Translations under genes and position numbers: made by a program
Source of the DNA: Streptomyces violaceoruber
GTDB lineage: Bacteria; Actinomycetota; Actinomycetes; Streptomycetales; Streptomycetaceae
Reading direction: 5' to 3'
Length of the DNA stretch: 59,753 nucleotides
Assembly (NCBI GenBank): GCA_000720805.1
Contig: JODI01000051.1
Span: 1 to 59,753, forward strand
Shown: positions 17,333 to 26,393 of the stretch, in pieces
How the letters are laid out: each line of letters begins with the position of its first letter
Position numbering within the stretch: the stretch's first letter is position 1
The notes under the pieces: generated by a model
Told to the model about the DNA's origin: nothing
What the model saw: the letters and a program-made list of their open reading frames with translations, nothing else
Database searches by the model: none

Positions 17333-18349
17333 TCAGCTCTTCTTCGCCGACCCGGCCTCGTCCTTCGCGTCGTCCTTGGCCACGTCGTCCTTCACCGCGT
17401 CGTCCTTCACCGCGGCGTCCTTCGCCTCCGCGTCGGTCTCCGACTCGGTGTCGCCGTGACCGGCGGCCCCGTCCGAGCCGGCGGCCTCGTCGGACCCGTC
17501 GGTGTCGTCAGACCCGTCGGTCCCACCGTCCAGGACACCCGGCTCGACCACGGACTCCCGTCCCGGCCGCTTCTTCGCCGACACGACCATGTACACGACC
17601 GCGAGCAGGAACACGACCAGCGCGGTCCAGTTGTTCAGCCGCAGGCCCAGGAGGTGATGGGCGTCGTCGATGCGCATGTACTCGATCCAGAACCGGCCCA
17701 CGCAGTACGACGCGACGTACAGCGCGAACGCCCGCCCGTGTCCGAGCCTGAAGCGGCGGTCCGCCCAGATCACCAGGGCCGCGACGCCGAGGCACCACAG
17801 CGACTCGTACAGGAACGTCGGGTGGTAGGTGCCCGGTACCCGGCCGTCCGTCGACGAGGTGATCTTCAGCGCCCAGGGGAGATCGGTGGCCTTGCCGTAC
17901 AGCTCCTGGTTGAACCAGTTGCCCCAGCGGCCGATCGCCTGCGCGACGGCGATACCCGGGGCGAGGGCGTCGGCCCAGGCCGGCAGCGGGATGCCCCGGC
18001 GCCGGCAGCCGATCCACGCGCCCACCCCGCCGAGCGCGATCGCGCCCCAGATACCGAGGCCGCCCTCCCAGATCTTGAAGGCGTCCACCCAGTCACGGCC
18101 CTCGCTGAAATACAGCTCGTAGTCCGTGATCACGTGGTAGAGCCGACCGCCGACCAGGCCGAACGGCACGGCCCAGACCGCGATGTCGGCCACCGTGCCG
18201 GCCCGCCCGCCCCGGGCGAGCCAGCGCTTGTTGCCGAGCCAGACGGCTACGAAGACGCCGATGATGATGCAGAACGCGTAGCCGCGCAGCGGAATGGGGC
18301 CGAGATGCAGCACCCCGCGCGACGGGCTGGGAATGTAGGCAAGTTCCAT
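17333..18349 (-). CDS. lgt: Prolipoprotein diacylglyceryl transferase
   Basis: A 338-residue membrane enzyme that transfers diacylglycerol to the lipobox cysteine of prolipoproteins, the first step of lipoprotein maturation. About seven membrane helices are visible, with the family signature GRWGNWFNQE (140-149) and the preceding GRLYHVITDY region. Residues 261-338 form a long charged tail absent from most Lgt proteins, ending in repeated KDDA/KDDV units. The ATG at 18349 gives the usual N-terminus (MELAYIPSPSRG); a longer frame adds a Cys/Pro-rich leader not typical of the family. lspA, the next enzyme of the pathway, is 40 kb away in this window. Confidence 0.96.
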   Translation of the reverse strand: MELAYIPSPSRGVLHLGPIPLRGYAFCIIIGVFVAVWLGNKRWLARGGRAGTVADIAVWAVPFGLVGGRLYHVITDYELYFSEGRDWVDAFKIWEGGLGIWGAIALGGVGAWIGCRRRGIPLPAWADALAPGIAVAQAIGRWGNWFNQELYGKATDLPWALKITSSTDGRVPGTYHPTFLYESLWCLGVAALVIWADRRFRLGHGRAFALYVASYCVGRFWIEYMRIDDAHHLLGLRLNNWTALVVFLLAVVYMVVSAKKRPGRESVVEPGVLDGGTDGSDDTDGSDEAAGSDGAAGHGDTESETDAEAKDAAVKDDAVKDDVAKDDAKDEAGSAKKS

Positions 18350-18519
18350 GGCAGGGTCGACGCTACCCTGCCGGGCCGCGCGCACGGCAGGCAGCCCGGC
18401 TACGGGTCCATAACAGGCAGGTGTGAAACCGCCCATGCGCCCACCCGCTGCCGGTCAGCCTTTGTCGCATCCGTTGTCGCCACCCTTTGCCGCACCGCTT
18501 GTCGGCCATCTCTTGCCAG

Positions 18520-19299
18520 CTACCCCCTGTCTGCCTGCTCGACCAGCTGCTTCAGCTTCGCCGGTGTCATCGTCCGGTCCTGGTAGATGTTCTTGCCGTT
18601 GAGGATCACGGTTGGCGTGCCGTTGAAGCCGCCCTTGCGGAAAGCGGCCGCGGACTTGTCGACCCAGCTGCCGTGCGTGCCCTTCTCGACACAGGTCCGG
18701 AACGCGGGTGTGTCGAGGCCCCTGACCTTGCCCGCCAGCTCGATCAGCTTGCTGTTCTCGGCGTAGGCGTCGTCGGTCTCGACGGGCTGGTTCTCGTAGA
18801 GCACGTCGTGGTAGGCGGTGAACTTGCCGACGTCCTGGGCGCAGGCGGCGGCGTTGGCCGCGTTGCGGGAGCCGGTGCCGCGCAGGTTGCCGTCGATGAT
18901 CGTGGCCAGGTGGTAGTCCACCTTCAGTGCGCCGGAGCCCGTCAGCCCGTGGATCACCGGCCGGTACGCCGTCTCGAAGGCCTTGCAGGCCGGGCAGCGG
19001 AAGTCCTCCCAGACCGTGAGCGTCGACTTGGCGCTCTCCTTGCCGACCGGGATGGCGAGGCCGTCCTTGCCCTGCGCCCCCGAAGGCACCACGAGCGGGC
19101 CGGCGGCGGACTTGCTGCCGTCGTCCTTGCCCGCGTTGGCCGCGACGACTCCGATCACCGCCGCGAGTCCCAGGACACAGACCACGCTCGCGCCCACGAT
19201 CAGCACCCGGCGCCGCTTGTCCGCGGACTTCTGCTTCTCGCGCTCTTCCGCCAGCCGCTCCCGGGCGGTGCGCTTTCCGTCTCGATTCTTCTCGCTCAC
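18520..19299 (-). CDS. Membrane-anchored DsbA-like thioredoxin-fold protein
   Basis: A 259-residue protein: a basic, Arg/Glu/Lys-rich cytoplasmic N-terminus (1-31), one membrane helix (about 32-54) and an extracytoplasmic DsbA-type thioredoxin domain with the redox pair C102-P-A-C105. It should form or exchange disulphides in exported proteins. The cis-proline region is visible as GTPTV near the C-terminus. GTG at 19299 is preferred over an upstream GTG at 19353 because a strong terminator hairpin (19315-19341) lies between them and because the chosen N-terminus matches the second DsbA-like protein of this window (49988-50806). Ribosome-site support for either start is weak. Confidence 0.88.
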   Translation of the reverse strand: MSEKNRDGKRTARERLAEEREKQKSADKRRRVLIVGASVVCVLGLAAVIGVVAANAGKDDGSKSAAGPLVVPSGAQGKDGLAIPVGKESAKSTLTVWEDFRCPACKAFETAYRPVIHGLTGSGALKVDYHLATIIDGNLRGTGSRNAANAAACAQDVGKFTAYHDVLYENQPVETDDAYAENSKLIELAGKVRGLDTPAFRTCVEKGTHGSWVDKSAAAFRKGGFNGTPTVILNGKNIYQDRTMTPAKLKQLVEQADRG

Positions 19300-19314
19300 A
19301 ACCCGCAGAACGAA

Positions 19315-19341
19315 CCGGGGAGGCGCACCGCGCCTCCCCGG
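19315..19341 (-). terminator. Terminator after trpA
   Basis: CCGGGGAGGCGC and GCGCCTCCCCGG form a perfect 12-base-pair stem with a 3-base loop. It lies 48 bases past the trpA stop and just upstream of the start of the DsbA-like gene, so it probably ends the trp transcript, and may restrict read-through into the DsbA-like gene. Confidence 0.75.
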
Positions 19342-19389
19342 CCCCAGGTCCACCCCTTCGAGTGACCTGTGTGAAAATGTCCCGCCTTG

Positions 19390-20208
19390 TTACGCCTTTC
19401 CGCGCACGCCCTTCGCGAGTTCGCCCGCGAGAGCGCGGACGGCCTCGACGCCGGCCCCGTCGTCCGGGGCGTCCAGCATCCGCTTGACGAAGGCCGAGCC
19501 GACGATCACGCCGTCGGCGAAGCCGGCCACCTCGGCTGCCTGCCGGGCGTCGGAGACGCCGAGCCCGACGCAGACGGCCAGGTCGGTGCCGGTGGCCCGG
19601 GTGCGCTCCACCAGGTCCTGGGCCTGCGTGCCGACCGACTCACGGGTACCGGTGACGCCCATCAGGGAGGCGGCGTAGACGAAGCCGCTGCCCGCCGCGG
19701 TGATCTCGCCCAGCCGCGCGTCCTTGCTGCTGGGCGCCACGACGAACACGGTCGCGAGGCCGTGCTTCTCCGCGTGCTCCCTCCACAGCGCCGATTCCTG
19801 CACGGGCAGGTCGGGCAGGATGCATCCGGCCCCGCCCGCTTCCGCCAGCTCGGCGGTGAAGCGCTCGACGCCGTAACGGTCGATCGGGTTCCAGTACGTC
19901 ATCACGAGCACCGGCTTTCCGGTGGCCGCGTGGGCCTCGCGGACGGTGCGCATGACGTCGGCGATCTTGACGCCACCGCGCAGGGCGATGTCGTCGGCGG
20001 TCTGGATGACCGGGCCGTCGAGGACGGGGTCGCTGTGCGGAAGACCGACCTCGACGATGTCGGCGCCGCCGTCGAAGACGGCCTTGATCGCCTCGATGCC
20101 GCCGTCCACGGTCGGGAACCCGGCCGGGAGATAGGCGATGAGGGCGGAACGCCCCTCCGCCCTGGCGGCGGCAAGGGTGTCGGTCAGCAGTCGGACGTTG
20201 CCGCTCAC
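19390..20208 (-). CDS. trpA: Tryptophan synthase alpha chain
   Basis: The 272-residue alpha subunit, which cleaves indole-3-glycerol phosphate to indole and glyceraldehyde 3-phosphate and channels indole to TrpB. The catalytic acids are E53 in [12 protein letters not shown] and D64 in VLDGP. The phosphate-binding region [13 protein letters not shown] is near the C-terminus. GTG at 20208 overlaps the trpB stop as GTGA, so alpha and beta subunits are coupled. The length is normal. It is the last gene of a trpC-trpM-trpB-trpA unit. Confidence 0.97.
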   Translation of the reverse strand: MSGNVRLLTDTLAAARAEGRSALIAYLPAGFPTVDGGIEAIKAVFDGGADIVEVGLPHSDPVLDGPVIQTADDIALRGGVKIADVMRTVREAHAATGKPVLVMTYWNPIDRYGVERFTAELAEAGGAGCILPDLPVQESALWREHAEKHGLATVFVVAPSSKDARLGEITAAGSGFVYAASLMGVTGTRESVGTQAQDLVERTRATGTDLAVCVGLGVSDARQAAEVAGFADGVIVGSAFVKRMLDAPDDGAGVEAVRALAGELAKGVRGKA

Positions 20209-21491
20209 TTGGTGTCCCCCTCGATCTCGGCGGTGTCGGTGTCCGCGTCGGCCGCGACCTCGGCGTCGGTGTCGTAGAGCCCGAAGTAGCGGGCGGCGGT
20301 GTCCATGTCCTTGTCGCCGCGGCCGGACAGGTTGACCACGATCAGCCCGTCCTTGCCCAGCTCCTTGCCGACCTCCAGGGCGCCGGCCAGCGCGTGCGCG
20401 CTCTCGATGGCCGGGATGATGCCCTCGGTGCGCGACAGCAGGCGCAGGGCCTGCATGGCCGCGTCGTCGGTGACCGCGCGGTACTCGCCGCGGCCGCTGT
20501 CCTTGAGGTAGGAGTGCTCGGGGCCGATGCCCGGGTAGTCCAGACCGGCCGAGATGGAGTAGGGCTCGGTGATCTGGCCCTCCTCGTCCTGGAGGACGTA
20601 GGAGCGCGAGCCGTGCAGGATGCCGGGCTCGCCGGCGGTGAGGGTGGCCGCGTGCTCGCCGGTCTCGACACCGTGCCCGGCGGGCTCGCAGCCGATGAGG
20701 CGGACGTCCGCGTCGGGGATGAAGGCGTGGAAGAGGCCGATGGCGTTGGAGCCGCCGCCGACACAGGCGATGGCCGCGTCGGGCAGACGTCCGGCGCGCT
20801 CCAGGATCTGGCGGCGGGCCTCGACGCCGATCACCCGGTGGAAGTCGCGGACCATGGCCGGGAAGGGGTGGGGCCCGGCGACGGTCCCGAACAGGTAGTG
20901 GGTGTGGTCGACGTTGGCGACCCAGTCGCGGAACGCCTCGTTGATGGCGTCCTTCAGCGTGCGGCTGCCGGACTTCACGGCGATGACCTCTGCGCCGAGC
21001 ATGCGCATCCGGGCCACGTTCAGGGCCTGGCGCTGGGTGTCGATCTCGCCCATGTAAATGGTGCACTCGAGGCCGAACAGCGCGCAGGCGGTGGCCGTGG
21101 CGACCCCGTGCTGGCCGGCGCCGGTCTCGGCGATCACGCGCGTCTTGCCCATGCGCCGGGTGAGCAGGGCCTGGCCGAGCACGTTGTTGATCTTGTGTGA
21201 GCCGGTGTGGTTGAGGTCCTCGCGCTTGAGGAACACCCGGGCACCGCCGGCGTGCTCGGCGAACCGCGGCACCTCGGTGAGGGAGCTGGGCCGACCGGTG
21301 TAGTGGACGAGCAGGTCGTCGAGTTCGCGGGCGAACTCGGGGTCGTGCTTGGCCTTGTCGTACTCGACGGCGACCTCGTCCACGGCGGCGACGAGGGCCT
21401 CCGGGATGAACTTGCCGCCGAACGCTCCGAAGTAGCCTTCGGCGCTGGGGACTTGACCCTCGGGGTCAGGGATGAAGAACTCGCTGGGCAT
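20205..21491 (-). CDS. trpB: Tryptophan synthase beta chain
   Basis: The 428-residue pyridoxal-phosphate subunit, which joins indole and serine to make tryptophan. The cofactor lysine is K100 in [10 protein letters not shown], with the phosphate-binding [10 protein letters not shown] further on and [12 protein letters not shown] near the active site. The C-terminus has an acidic tail (about residues 405-428, with [15 protein letters not shown]) not needed for the fold. The ATG at 21491 gives the normal N-terminus. A dispersed repeat with a hairpin separates it from the trpM-like gene upstream, so its expression could differ from trpC. Confidence 0.98.
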   Translation of the reverse strand: MPSEFFIPDPEGQVPSAEGYFGAFGGKFIPEALVAAVDEVAVEYDKAKHDPEFARELDDLLVHYTGRPSSLTEVPRFAEHAGGARVFLKREDLNHTGSHKINNVLGQALLTRRMGKTRVIAETGAGQHGVATATACALFGLECTIYMGEIDTQRQALNVARMRMLGAEVIAVKSGSRTLKDAINEAFRDWVANVDHTHYLFGTVAGPHPFPAMVRDFHRVIGVEARRQILERAGRLPDAAIACVGGGSNAIGLFHAFIPDADVRLIGCEPAGHGVETGEHAATLTAGEPGILHGSRSYVLQDEEGQITEPYSISAGLDYPGIGPEHSYLKDSGRGEYRAVTDDAAMQALRLLSRTEGIIPAIESAHALAGALEVGKELGKDGLIVVNLSGRGDKDMDTAARYFGLYDTDAEVAADADTDTAEIEGDTK

Positions 21492-21535
21492 GCTTGAACC
21501 TCACGGTGAGTGCGGGAAAGGACACTGATCGCCGT

Positions 21536-21636
21536 GGGGGCGGGGTTTGTCTGCCGGCTGCGGGCCGGAAGTGGCTGGTCGCGCCACGCGGCGGAGCCGC
21601 ACATTCAGAATTGCCCCGCGCCCCTAAAAGGGGCGC
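21536..21636 (-). repeat. Dispersed Streptomyces intergenic repeat with hairpin
   Basis: Read toward trpB, this stretch starts with the stem-loop GCGCCCC-TTTTA-GGGGCGC (21618-21636) and continues with GGCTCCGCCGCGTGG, GCGCGACCAGCCAC and CGGCCCGCAG. These are the conserved blocks of a repeat found between many Streptomyces genes (recalled, not searched). The hairpin covers the stop codon of the trpM-like gene. It may act as a partial terminator inside the trp unit. Confidence 0.7.
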
Positions 21637-21797
21637 TGCCATCGACGGCCGTTCACCTGTCCCGGTTCGTCACCGATGACGTACCGGACCCTGCGGCCGT
21701 GCACCCGACGCGCGGGCGCGCGGCAGCCCCGGGGGCGGCAGCCGCGCGCGAGGCGGGCGTGCCGGTCCCGGGTCGTCAGGGTGAGCGGCAGAGTCAT
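21624..21797 (-). CDS. trpM: Short TrpM/TrpX-like protein
   Basis: A 57-residue open frame between trpC and trpB, where Streptomyces carry a small conserved gene called trpM or trpX. It starts with ATG (21797) and ends with TAG inside a hairpin. The N-terminal half is rich in Arg and Cys (three Cys-Arg pairs), while the C-terminal end RYVIGDEPGQVNGRRW is the conserved block I recognise from this family. It lies 21 bases after trpC on the same strand. The protein has been linked to control of tryptophan and secondary metabolism in Streptomyces; its biochemical role is unclear. It is too short for most length cut-offs and is easily missed. Confidence 0.8.
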   Translation of the reverse strand: MTLPLTLTTRDRHARLARGCRPRGCRAPARRVHGRRVRYVIGDEPGQVNGRRWQRPF

Positions 21798-21818
21798 CGG
21801 GCCCAGCTTAGCGGGAGG

Positions 21819-22628
21819 TCAGCCCCGGCCGTGCCGCAATGCCGGGTGTTCGCCCGCTGCGACCAGGTCGGAGACCGCTGTCTTCGGGTCCTTGCCGGTG
21901 ACCAGGGACTCGCCGACCAGGACCGCGTCGGCGCCGGCGTTGGCGTAGGCGATGAGGTCGTGCGGGCCGCGGACGCCGGACTCGGCGATCTTGACGAGGT
22001 GGGCGGGGATCTCCGGGGCGATGCGCTCGAAGGTGCCGCGGTCGACTTCGAGGGTCTTCAGGTTGCGCGCGTTGACACCGATGATCTTCGCGCCGGCGTC
22101 CACCGCGCGCTCGACCTCGTCCTCGTCATGCACCTCGACGAGCGGGGTGAGTCCGATGGACACCGCGCGCTCGATGAGGGACTCCAGGGCCGACTGTTCG
22201 AGGGCGGCGACGATCAGCAGCGCGAGGTCGGCACCGTAGGCCCGGGCCTCCCAGAGCTGGTACGACGTGACGATGAAGTCCTTGCGCAGGACAGGGATGT
22301 CGACCCGCGCGCGGACCGCTTCCAGGTCGGCCAGCGAGCCACCGAAGCGGCGCTGTTCGGTGAGGACGGAGATGACGGCGGCGCCGCCCGCCTCGTAGTC
22401 CGCGGCCAGGCCGGCCGGGTCGGCGATCGCGGCCAGTGCTCCCTTGGACGGGCTGGAGCGCTTGACCTCGCAGATCACCTTGACGCCGTCGCCGCGCAGG
22501 GCGGCCACGCCGTCCTTGGCGGCGGGTGCCTTCGCAGCGCGCTCCTTGAGCTCGTCGAGGCTGACGCGCGCCTGCCGCTCCGCGAGGTCGGCACGGACTC
22601 CGTCGATGATCTCGTCGAGCACACTCAC
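21819..22628 (-). CDS. trpC: Indole-3-glycerol-phosphate synthase
   Basis: A 269-residue TIM-barrel enzyme that closes the indole ring, turning carboxyphenylamino-deoxyribulose phosphate into indole-3-glycerol phosphate. Family blocks: [11 protein letters not shown] (catalytic Lys region), [25 protein letters not shown] and ESGVRG. GTG at 22628 has GGAAGGGGG about eight bases upstream. The 175-base gap upstream presumably holds the promoter of trpC-trpM-trpB-trpA; I saw no leader peptide with neighbouring Trp codons there. No trpF or trpD is present nearby; PriA of the his operon can supply TrpF. Confidence 0.97.
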   Translation of the reverse strand: MSVLDEIIDGVRADLAERQARVSLDELKERAAKAPAAKDGVAALRGDGVKVICEVKRSSPSKGALAAIADPAGLAADYEAGGAAVISVLTEQRRFGGSLADLEAVRARVDIPVLRKDFIVTSYQLWEARAYGADLALLIVAALEQSALESLIERAVSIGLTPLVEVHDEDEVERAVDAGAKIIGVNARNLKTLEVDRGTFERIAPEIPAHLVKIAESGVRGPHDLIAYANAGADAVLVGESLVTGKDPKTAVSDLVAAGEHPALRHGRG

Positions 22629-22803
22629 GCGAGCGGCCCCCTTCCAGACGGTTGACTGTTCAGCGGTTCGGCTTGTGTCCCCGGTCCGCCCACCGGGCGG
22701 AAGCGGGAAGAAAACCGATGGTCACTGCGATGGTATCCGGAGCAGGGCGTAGGCCTCGCATCCGGTTGACGCCGGTCCCACTACCTGGACCTCCGCCAGT
22801 TGA

Positions 22804-23244
22804 TCAAGGGTGCAGCCAGCCACCGAACGGCAGGTTCCGGACAACCGTGAAGACCAGCAGCAACACGACGAGCGTCCACACCAGGGCCGGGGCGGGATCG
22901 ATCCGCCACGGACGTCCGCGCACCGCGTTCACCACCCAGACGGTCCACGCCACGGCGAAGCCCAGATAGCCGACGACGGCCGCCGCGTTGGCGTGCAGCG
23001 CGGTGAGGAGGTCCCCGTGGACGAAGGCGTGCGCGCTGCGCAGGCCGCCGCAGCCGGGGCAGTACAGGCCCGTGTAGCGCAGCAGCGGGCAGACGGGGTA
23101 GTGGCCGGGCTGGTTGGGGTCCACGACCCCCACGTACGCGAAGGCGCCGGCGACCGCGGCGAGGATCCCGGCGGGTACGGCCAGCCGTCCCACGACCGTG
23201 GTGGACGGCGTCATCCGCTTACTGTCGGCGTTCACCTCACGCAT
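22804..23244 (-). CDS. DUF2752 membrane protein
   Basis: A 146-residue membrane protein with the DUF2752 signature CPLLRYTGLYCPGCGG followed by R-S-A-H. Three membrane helices are visible: about residues 19-37, 88-107 and 117-134. The CPxCG motif resembles a metal- or disulphide-type site, but no function is known for the family. ATG at 23244 has GGGG upstream; a GTG nine bases further in is the alternative. It lies between two trp-linked genes, a placement typical of Streptomyces, without evidence for a role in tryptophan synthesis. Confidence 0.82.
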   Translation of the reverse strand: MREVNADSKRMTPSTTVVGRLAVPAGILAAVAGAFAYVGVVDPNQPGHYPVCPLLRYTGLYCPGCGGLRSAHAFVHGDLLTALHANAAAVVGYLGFAVAWTVWVVNAVRGRPWRIDPAPALVWTLVVLLLVFTVVRNLPFGGWLHP

Positions 23245-23271
23245 TGTGCCCCGCGCGGCCCGCACGCGCGC

Positions 23272-23309
23272 GAGGGGCGGCCCCCGGCATTCGCGCCGGG
23301 CCGCCCCTC
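23272..23309 (-). terminator. Terminator after the HGxxPAAW gene
   Basis: GAGGGGCGGCCCCCGGC (23272-23288) pairs with GCCGGGCCGCCCCTC (23295-23309) with a two-base bulge and a 6-base loop. It separates the HGxxPAAW gene from the DUF2752 gene. Confidence 0.7.
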
Positions 23310-23326
23310 CACGAGGTTCGTCCGTG

Positions 23327-23578
23327 TCAGCTCTCGGCGTTCACCGGCTCGCGCTGGTCCGTGGTGTGGTGCACCGGGTGGGTGTTCTTCGGCATGCCCA
23401 GTCCCATGGCGCTCATGATCCAGCCGACCACGCCTCCGAGGACCACGATCGCCATGCCGGCCCAGAAGCCCGCCGGCTGGGCCATCACCATGAAGGCACC
23501 CGCCACGCAGAAACCGATGAAGACGATGATGACACCGGTCCAGGCGGCCGGGGTGTGACCGTGGCTGCTGCCCGCCAT
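23327..23578 (-). CDS. HGxxPAAW small membrane protein
   Basis: An 83-residue protein with the motif HGHTPAAW close to the N-terminus (residues 6-13), then two membrane helices (about 14-33 and 37-57) and a short polar tail rich in His and Thr. It belongs to a small actinobacterial family of unknown function usually found beside the trp genes. ATG at 23578 is preferred, as the longer frame adds a Thr/Arg-rich leader. A strong hairpin follows its stop, so it is probably transcribed from trpE or from its own promoter, apart from trpC. Confidence 0.88.
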   Translation of the reverse strand: MAGSSHGHTPAAWTGVIIVFIGFCVAGAFMVMAQPAGFWAGMAIVVLGGVVGWIMSAMGLGMPKNTHPVHHTTDQREPVNAES

Positions 23579-23707
23579 GACTGCTCCTCGTTGCTGTGTA
23601 CGTGTCGTACGAGTCGTACGTGTCTGAGCCGGACGCTCATGGTCCATTGTCCCGCACGCGCGCGCAGGTGGTGCCCGGGGGTCGCTCTTGAGCGCCCGGG
23701 GGCCGGG

Positions 23708-24346
23708 TCACGCCCCGGTCGGATCCTCGCCCCGGTCGAGGGCCTTCCACAGCTCCTCGGGCCGGTCGGGGTCGGCGGCGGCCGTGCGGCGGGGGCGGGG
23801 GGCGCCCGAGCGTTCGTAGCGGCCGGACATCGCGGGCCACAGGCGGCCGTAGCGCAGGGCGAGCAGTCCGGCGAGGAGGATCAGCAGGCCGCCCGCGGCG
23901 GCGGCGTACGGCCACGCGGTGTGGGTCAGCGAGTCCACGGCGGCCGAGGTGTCGCCGGAGGCCTTCGCGGCCTTCTCGTCGAGCGCGGAGCTGTCGGAGG
24001 TGCCGAGCAGGGCCGCGGCGATCGTGCCGGCCCCGGAGAGCGCGAGCAGAGCGGCGACGGCGAGGCGACCGGCCCGGCGCACGGCGAAGACGGCGACGAG
24101 CGCGGCGAGGCCCACTATGGCGAGAGCCGCGGGAACGCCGGTGACGTCGCTGCCCTTCGCGGTCAGCGGGAAGGCACCGCCGGCCACCGTCGCGGTGCCC
24201 TGTGCCCACTGCTGGCGGGTGGCAAGCAGCACCACGGCCACGCCCAGCGCACCGCACAGCAGGGCCATGGCGAGGCTTCGGCGGCCGGACCGGTCGGGTC
24301 CTGCGGCTTCGGAACGGGGATGAGGAACAGCAGTCACGTACTCCAC
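23708..24346 (-). CDS. Trp biosynthesis-associated membrane protein (TIGR02234)
   Basis: A 212-residue protein with four membrane helices: about residues 23-43, 66-82, 86-106 and 134-155. The soluble C-terminus holds a Pro/Arg-rich and acidic tail. It matches the family of membrane proteins found next to trpE in actinobacteria; no activity has been shown as far as I know. GTG at 24346 gives the usual N-terminus (VEYVTAVPHPR); a second GTG nine bases in is possible. It follows trpE by 71 bases on the same strand. Confidence 0.85.
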   Translation of the reverse strand: MEYVTAVPHPRSEAAGPDRSGRRSLAMALLCGALGVAVVLLATRQQWAQGTATVAGGAFPLTAKGSDVTGVPAALAIVGLAALVAVFAVRRAGRLAVAALLALSGAGTIAAALLGTSDSSALDEKAAKASGDTSAAVDSLTHTAWPYAAAAGGLLILLAGLLALRYGRLWPAMSGRYERSGAPRPRRTAAADPDRPEELWKALDRGEDPTGA

Positions 24347-24417
24347 TATCGCCCGAACCCCGGGCCAACGGTCACCCGGGGTTGGTATGAGAAGTGTCCT
24401 ACTGTGCCGAAAGCGCC

Positions 24418-25896
24418 CTACTTGCCAAGACGGTTGGCGGTGTGGACGGCGCGCAGGACGGCCGCCGCCTTGTTGCGGCACTCCTGGTCCTCGGAGACCG
24501 GGTCCGAGTCGGCGACGATGCCGGCGCCCGCTTGGACGTACGCGGTGCCGCCGCGCAGCAGGGCCGTACGGATGGCGATGGCGGTGTCGGAGTCGCCGGC
24601 GAAGTCCAGATAGCCCACACAGCCGCCGTACAGACCGCGTCGGGAGGGCTCCAGCTCGTCGATGATCTGCATCGCGCGCGGCTTCGGCGCGCCGGAGAGC
24701 GTGCCCGCCGGGAAACAGGCCGTCAGGACGTCGAAGGCGGTGCGGCCGGCGCCGATCTTGCCGGTGACCGTCGAGACGATGTGCATGACGTGCGAGTACC
24801 GCTCGACGGACATGAAGTCGACGACCTCGACCGAGCCGGGTTCGCAGACCCGGCCCAGGTCGTTGCGCCCGAGGTCGACCAGCATGAGGTGCTCGGCGCG
24901 CTCCTTGGGGTCGGCGAGCAGTTCGTCGGCGAGGGCCTGGTCCTCCTGCGGGGTGGCCCCGCGGTGCCGGGTGCCGGCGATGGGGTGGACCATGGCGTGC
25001 CCGTCCTCGACCTTGACCAGGGCCTCGGGGGACGAGCCCACGACGTCGAAGCCGTCGAAGCGGAACAGGTACATGTACGGGGAGGGGTTGGTCGCCCGCA
25101 GCACCCGGTACACGTCCAACGCGCTTGCGGTGCACGGGGTTTCGAACCGCTGGGAGGGAACGACCTGGAACGCCTCGCCCGCGCGGATGCGCTCCTTGAT
25201 GTCCTCGACGGCCTCCTGGAAGTCGGGGCCGCCCCACAGCGCCGTGTACTCGGGCAGCTCGGACGGCGGGAGGGCGGCGGCGGGCTGGGCCACCGCGCGC
25301 GAGAGGTCGGCCTCCATGGCGTCGAGGCGGGCCGTCGCGTCCGCGTACGCCTCGTCGACGCCGGTGTCGAGGTCGTTGTGGTTGATCGCGTTGGCGATCA
25401 GGAGGACCGAGCCCTCCCAGTGGTCCATCACCGCGAGGTCACTGGTCAGGAGCATGGTCAGCTCGGGCAGCTTGAGGTCGTCGCGCTCGCCGGGGCCGAT
25501 CTTCTCCAGGCGGCGCACGATGTCGTAGCCGAGGTAGCCGACCATGCCGCCGGTGAAGGGGGGCAGCCCCTCCTGGCGCGGGGTGTGCAGGGCCTCGATG
25601 GTGGCGCGCAGGGCGGCGAGGGGGTCGCCGTCGACCGGGACGCCGACGGGCGGGGCGCCGAGCCAGTGGGCCTGCCCGTCGCGGGCCGTGAGCGTCGCCG
25701 CCGACCGCACGCCGACGAAGGAGTAGCGGGACCACGAGCGGCCGTTCTCCGCGGACTCCAGCAGGAAGGTGCCGGTGCGCTCGGCGGCGAGCTTGCGGTA
25801 GAGCGCGACCGGGGTGTCGCCGTCGGCGAGGAGTTTGCGGGTGACGGGGATGACCCGGCGGTCGGTGGCCAGCTTGCGGAACGTCTCGAGGTCCAT
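24418..25896 (-). CDS. trpE: Anthranilate synthase component I
   Basis: A 492-residue chorismate-utilising enzyme that makes anthranilate with a glutamine amidotransferase partner (TrpG, not in this window). The N-terminal tryptophan-feedback site carries [16 protein letters not shown]. The C-terminal catalytic domain has [46 protein letters not shown] and the [12 protein letters not shown] block. The length is that of a stand-alone component I, not a TrpE-TrpG fusion. It lies only 11 bases after hisI, so the two are very likely co-transcribed, and there is no room for a trp attenuator directly before it. Confidence 0.97.
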   Translation of the reverse strand: MDLETFRKLATDRRVIPVTRKLLADGDTPVALYRKLAAERTGTFLLESAENGRSWSRYSFVGVRSAATLTARDGQAHWLGAPPVGVPVDGDPLAALRATIEALHTPRQEGLPPFTGGMVGYLGYDIVRRLEKIGPGERDDLKLPELTMLLTSDLAVMDHWEGSVLLIANAINHNDLDTGVDEAYADATARLDAMEADLSRAVAQPAAALPPSELPEYTALWGGPDFQEAVEDIKERIRAGEAFQVVPSQRFETPCTASALDVYRVLRATNPSPYMYLFRFDGFDVVGSSPEALVKVEDGHAMVHPIAGTRHRGATPQEDQALADELLADPKERAEHLMLVDLGRNDLGRVCEPGSVEVVDFMSVERYSHVMHIVSTVTGKIGAGRTAFDVLTACFPAGTLSGAPKPRAMQIIDELEPSRRGLYGGCVGYLDFAGDSDTAIAIRTALLRGGTAYVQAGAGIVADSDPVSEDQECRNKAAAVLRAVHTANRLGK

Positions 25897-25907
25897 GGCG
25901 GCTGACC

Positions 25908-26309
25908 TTACTGATCCGAGGCGGCTGCGCCGGAATCGGCGCCGCCCTCGACGGCCTTGAGGACATCCACGTCGAAACAGGTGCGGGCGCCGGTGTGGCA
26001 GGCGGCGCCCACCTGGTCGACCTTGACCAGCACGGTGTCGGCGTCGCAGTCGAGGGCGACGGACTTGACCCACTGGAAGTGGCCCGAGGTGTCGCCCTTG
26101 ACCCAGTACTCCCGGCGGCTGCGCGACCAGTAGGTGCAGCGGCCGGTGGTGAGGGTGCGGTGCAGCGCCTCGTCGTCCATCCAGCCGAGCATCAGCACCT
26201 CACCGGTGTCGTACTGCTGGGCGATGGCGGGCAGGAGCCCGTCGGCGCTGCGCTTGAGGCGCGCGGCGATCTCGGGGTCCAGGTTGCGGGGCGCGGGCGT
26301 GCTGGTCAT
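25908..26309 (-). CDS. hisI: Phosphoribosyl-AMP cyclohydrolase
   Basis: A 133-residue enzyme that opens the purine ring of phosphoribosyl-AMP in histidine synthesis. Motifs include [18 protein letters not shown], the Mg- and Zn-binding [13 protein letters not shown] and the Zn ligands in [12 protein letters not shown]. It has no fused HisE domain, as usual in actinomycetes. ATG at 26309 is the conventional start, but ATGs at 26318 and 26333 are in frame. It stands apart from the main his operon and directly precedes trpE, mixing the two pathways in one transcript. Confidence 0.95.
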   Translation of the reverse strand: MTSTPAPRNLDPEIAARLKRSADGLLPAIAQQYDTGEVLMLGWMDDEALHRTLTTGRCTYWSRSRREYWVKGDTSGHFQWVKSVALDCDADTVLVKVDQVGAACHTGARTCFDVDVLKAVEGGADSGAAASDQ

Positions 26310-26393
26310 GGGGGCCATTGTGCCGCGCGCCACTGACAGTCACCGGGGAGTGTCCACTGTGCGGACGTGCGCCCCGGTCGTAGGCTGGCTGCC

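Noticed and set aside
19300..19353. A longer form of the DsbA-like protein starting at the GTG at 19353.
   Set aside because: It would place a perfect 12-bp terminator stem inside the coding region, and the shorter N-terminus matches the paralogue at 49988.
22629..22803. A trp leader peptide and attenuator before trpC; a 33-codon frame (about 22665-22766) is present.
   Set aside because: It contains only one Trp codon and no antiterminator-like alternative stems were evident, so it does not look like an attenuator.
24347..24417. An attenuator between trpE and the downstream membrane protein.
   Set aside because: The 71 bases show no clear stem with a T run; read-through is assumed.
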